Below, in pieces: positions 63,821-64,000 of a DNA stretch of 64,000 bases. This stretch comes from Glycine soja. Lineage: Eukaryota > Streptophyta > Magnoliopsida > Fabales > Fabaceae. Position 1 is the first letter of the stretch. The number at the start of each line of letters is the position of its first letter. The notes below the pieces were generated by a model that was not told the origin of the DNA, did not search any database, and saw nothing but the letters and a program-made list of their open reading frames with translations. Position numbers and translations under genes: made by a program. The stretch covers positions 42,025,562-42,089,561 of the forward strand of contig NC_041010.1 in NCBI RefSeq assembly GCF_004193775.1, given 5' to 3'.

Positions 63821-64000
63821 TCAATATCCTCCAAATTGTTGCTTTTGAGCAACCCCATATCTTCCCTGCATTGCATTAGCGCTTCCATATGATGAAGGTG
63901 CTGCACTGAGACCAGGACAGTCTCTTGCCCAGTGGCCAGTTTGATGGCATTTAAAGCATTCGCCAGAACCACCACCACCTGAATTGCTCCCATATGATGA
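63821..64000 (-). CDS. RPA1 (RPA70 C/E-like) C-terminus, partial at window edge
   Basis: The last 59 residues and TGA of a gene that begins beyond the window. It carries a complete CCHC zinc knuckle, ECFKCHQTGHWARDC (C-x2-C-x4-H-x4-C), in a Gly/Ser-rich tail ending QKQQFGGY. Arabidopsis RPA1 paralogues of the A/C/E type end in such knuckles. This is the presumed intact sister of the gene at 57504-60375, in the same orientation, and shows what that copy's last knuckle looked like before its frameshift. Whether the upstream part has one RPA70N and DBD-A/B/C cannot be seen. Confidence 0.85.
   Translation of the reverse strand, partial: SSYGSNSGGGGSGECFKCHQTGHWARDCPGLSAAPSSYGSANAMQGRYGVAQKQQFGGY

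Overview
The window is plant nuclear DNA, AT-rich, with intron-split genes, long gene-poor stretches and transposon debris. The gene set and a solo LTR carrying GCGCTTAGCGCG-type motifs fit a legume, most likely soybean (Glycine). That species call is inference from recognised families; I ran no search.

Layout. 1-6400: gene-poor. 6430-13200 (+): a BREVIS RADIX (BRX) family gene, five coding exons, 353 aa. 13200-15000: intergenic, with a Stowaway-like MITE and a direct repeat. 15000-21490 (-): an MHK-type protein kinase of the RCK/MAK group, 16 coding exons, 455 aa. 21490-25900: intergenic, with a fold-back element. 25905-27905 (+): a broken CC-NBS-LRR resistance-gene relic. 27905-32000: intergenic, with a probable 1.25-kb solo LTR. 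32180-36860 (-): a Golgi PMT20/PMT21-type (ERD3-like) methyltransferase gene, 7 coding exons, 597 aa, with a TATA box. 36900-52400: a 15.5-kb gene desert with microsatellites, tandem duplications and fold-back elements. 52472-55100 (-): a plant protein of unknown function with three hydrophobic segments, 357 aa. 57250-60530 (-): a rearranged relative of the replication protein A large subunit (RPA1). 63821-64000 (-): the zinc-knuckle C-terminus of a second RPA1 gene running off the window.

The RPA1-like locus is the most unusual item. Its four open exons carry three RPA70N domains in series, each followed by the same linker and a phase-2 intron. They run straight into the C-terminal zinc-knuckle region, with no recognisable single-strand-DNA-binding core (DBD-A/B/C). 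A one-base insertion breaks the last zinc knuckle. Three copies of RPA1 3'-flanking sequence (about 57250, 61230 and 63600) show that the region grew by tandem duplication and then lost parts.

The genes do not form a pathway. BRX acts in root and vascular growth control, MHK is a kinase, PMT acts in Golgi polysaccharide methylation, and RPA1 acts in DNA replication and repair. Exon coordinates were worked out by hand from reading frame, GT/AG signals and remembered family sequence. UTR ends and transcription starts are approximate.
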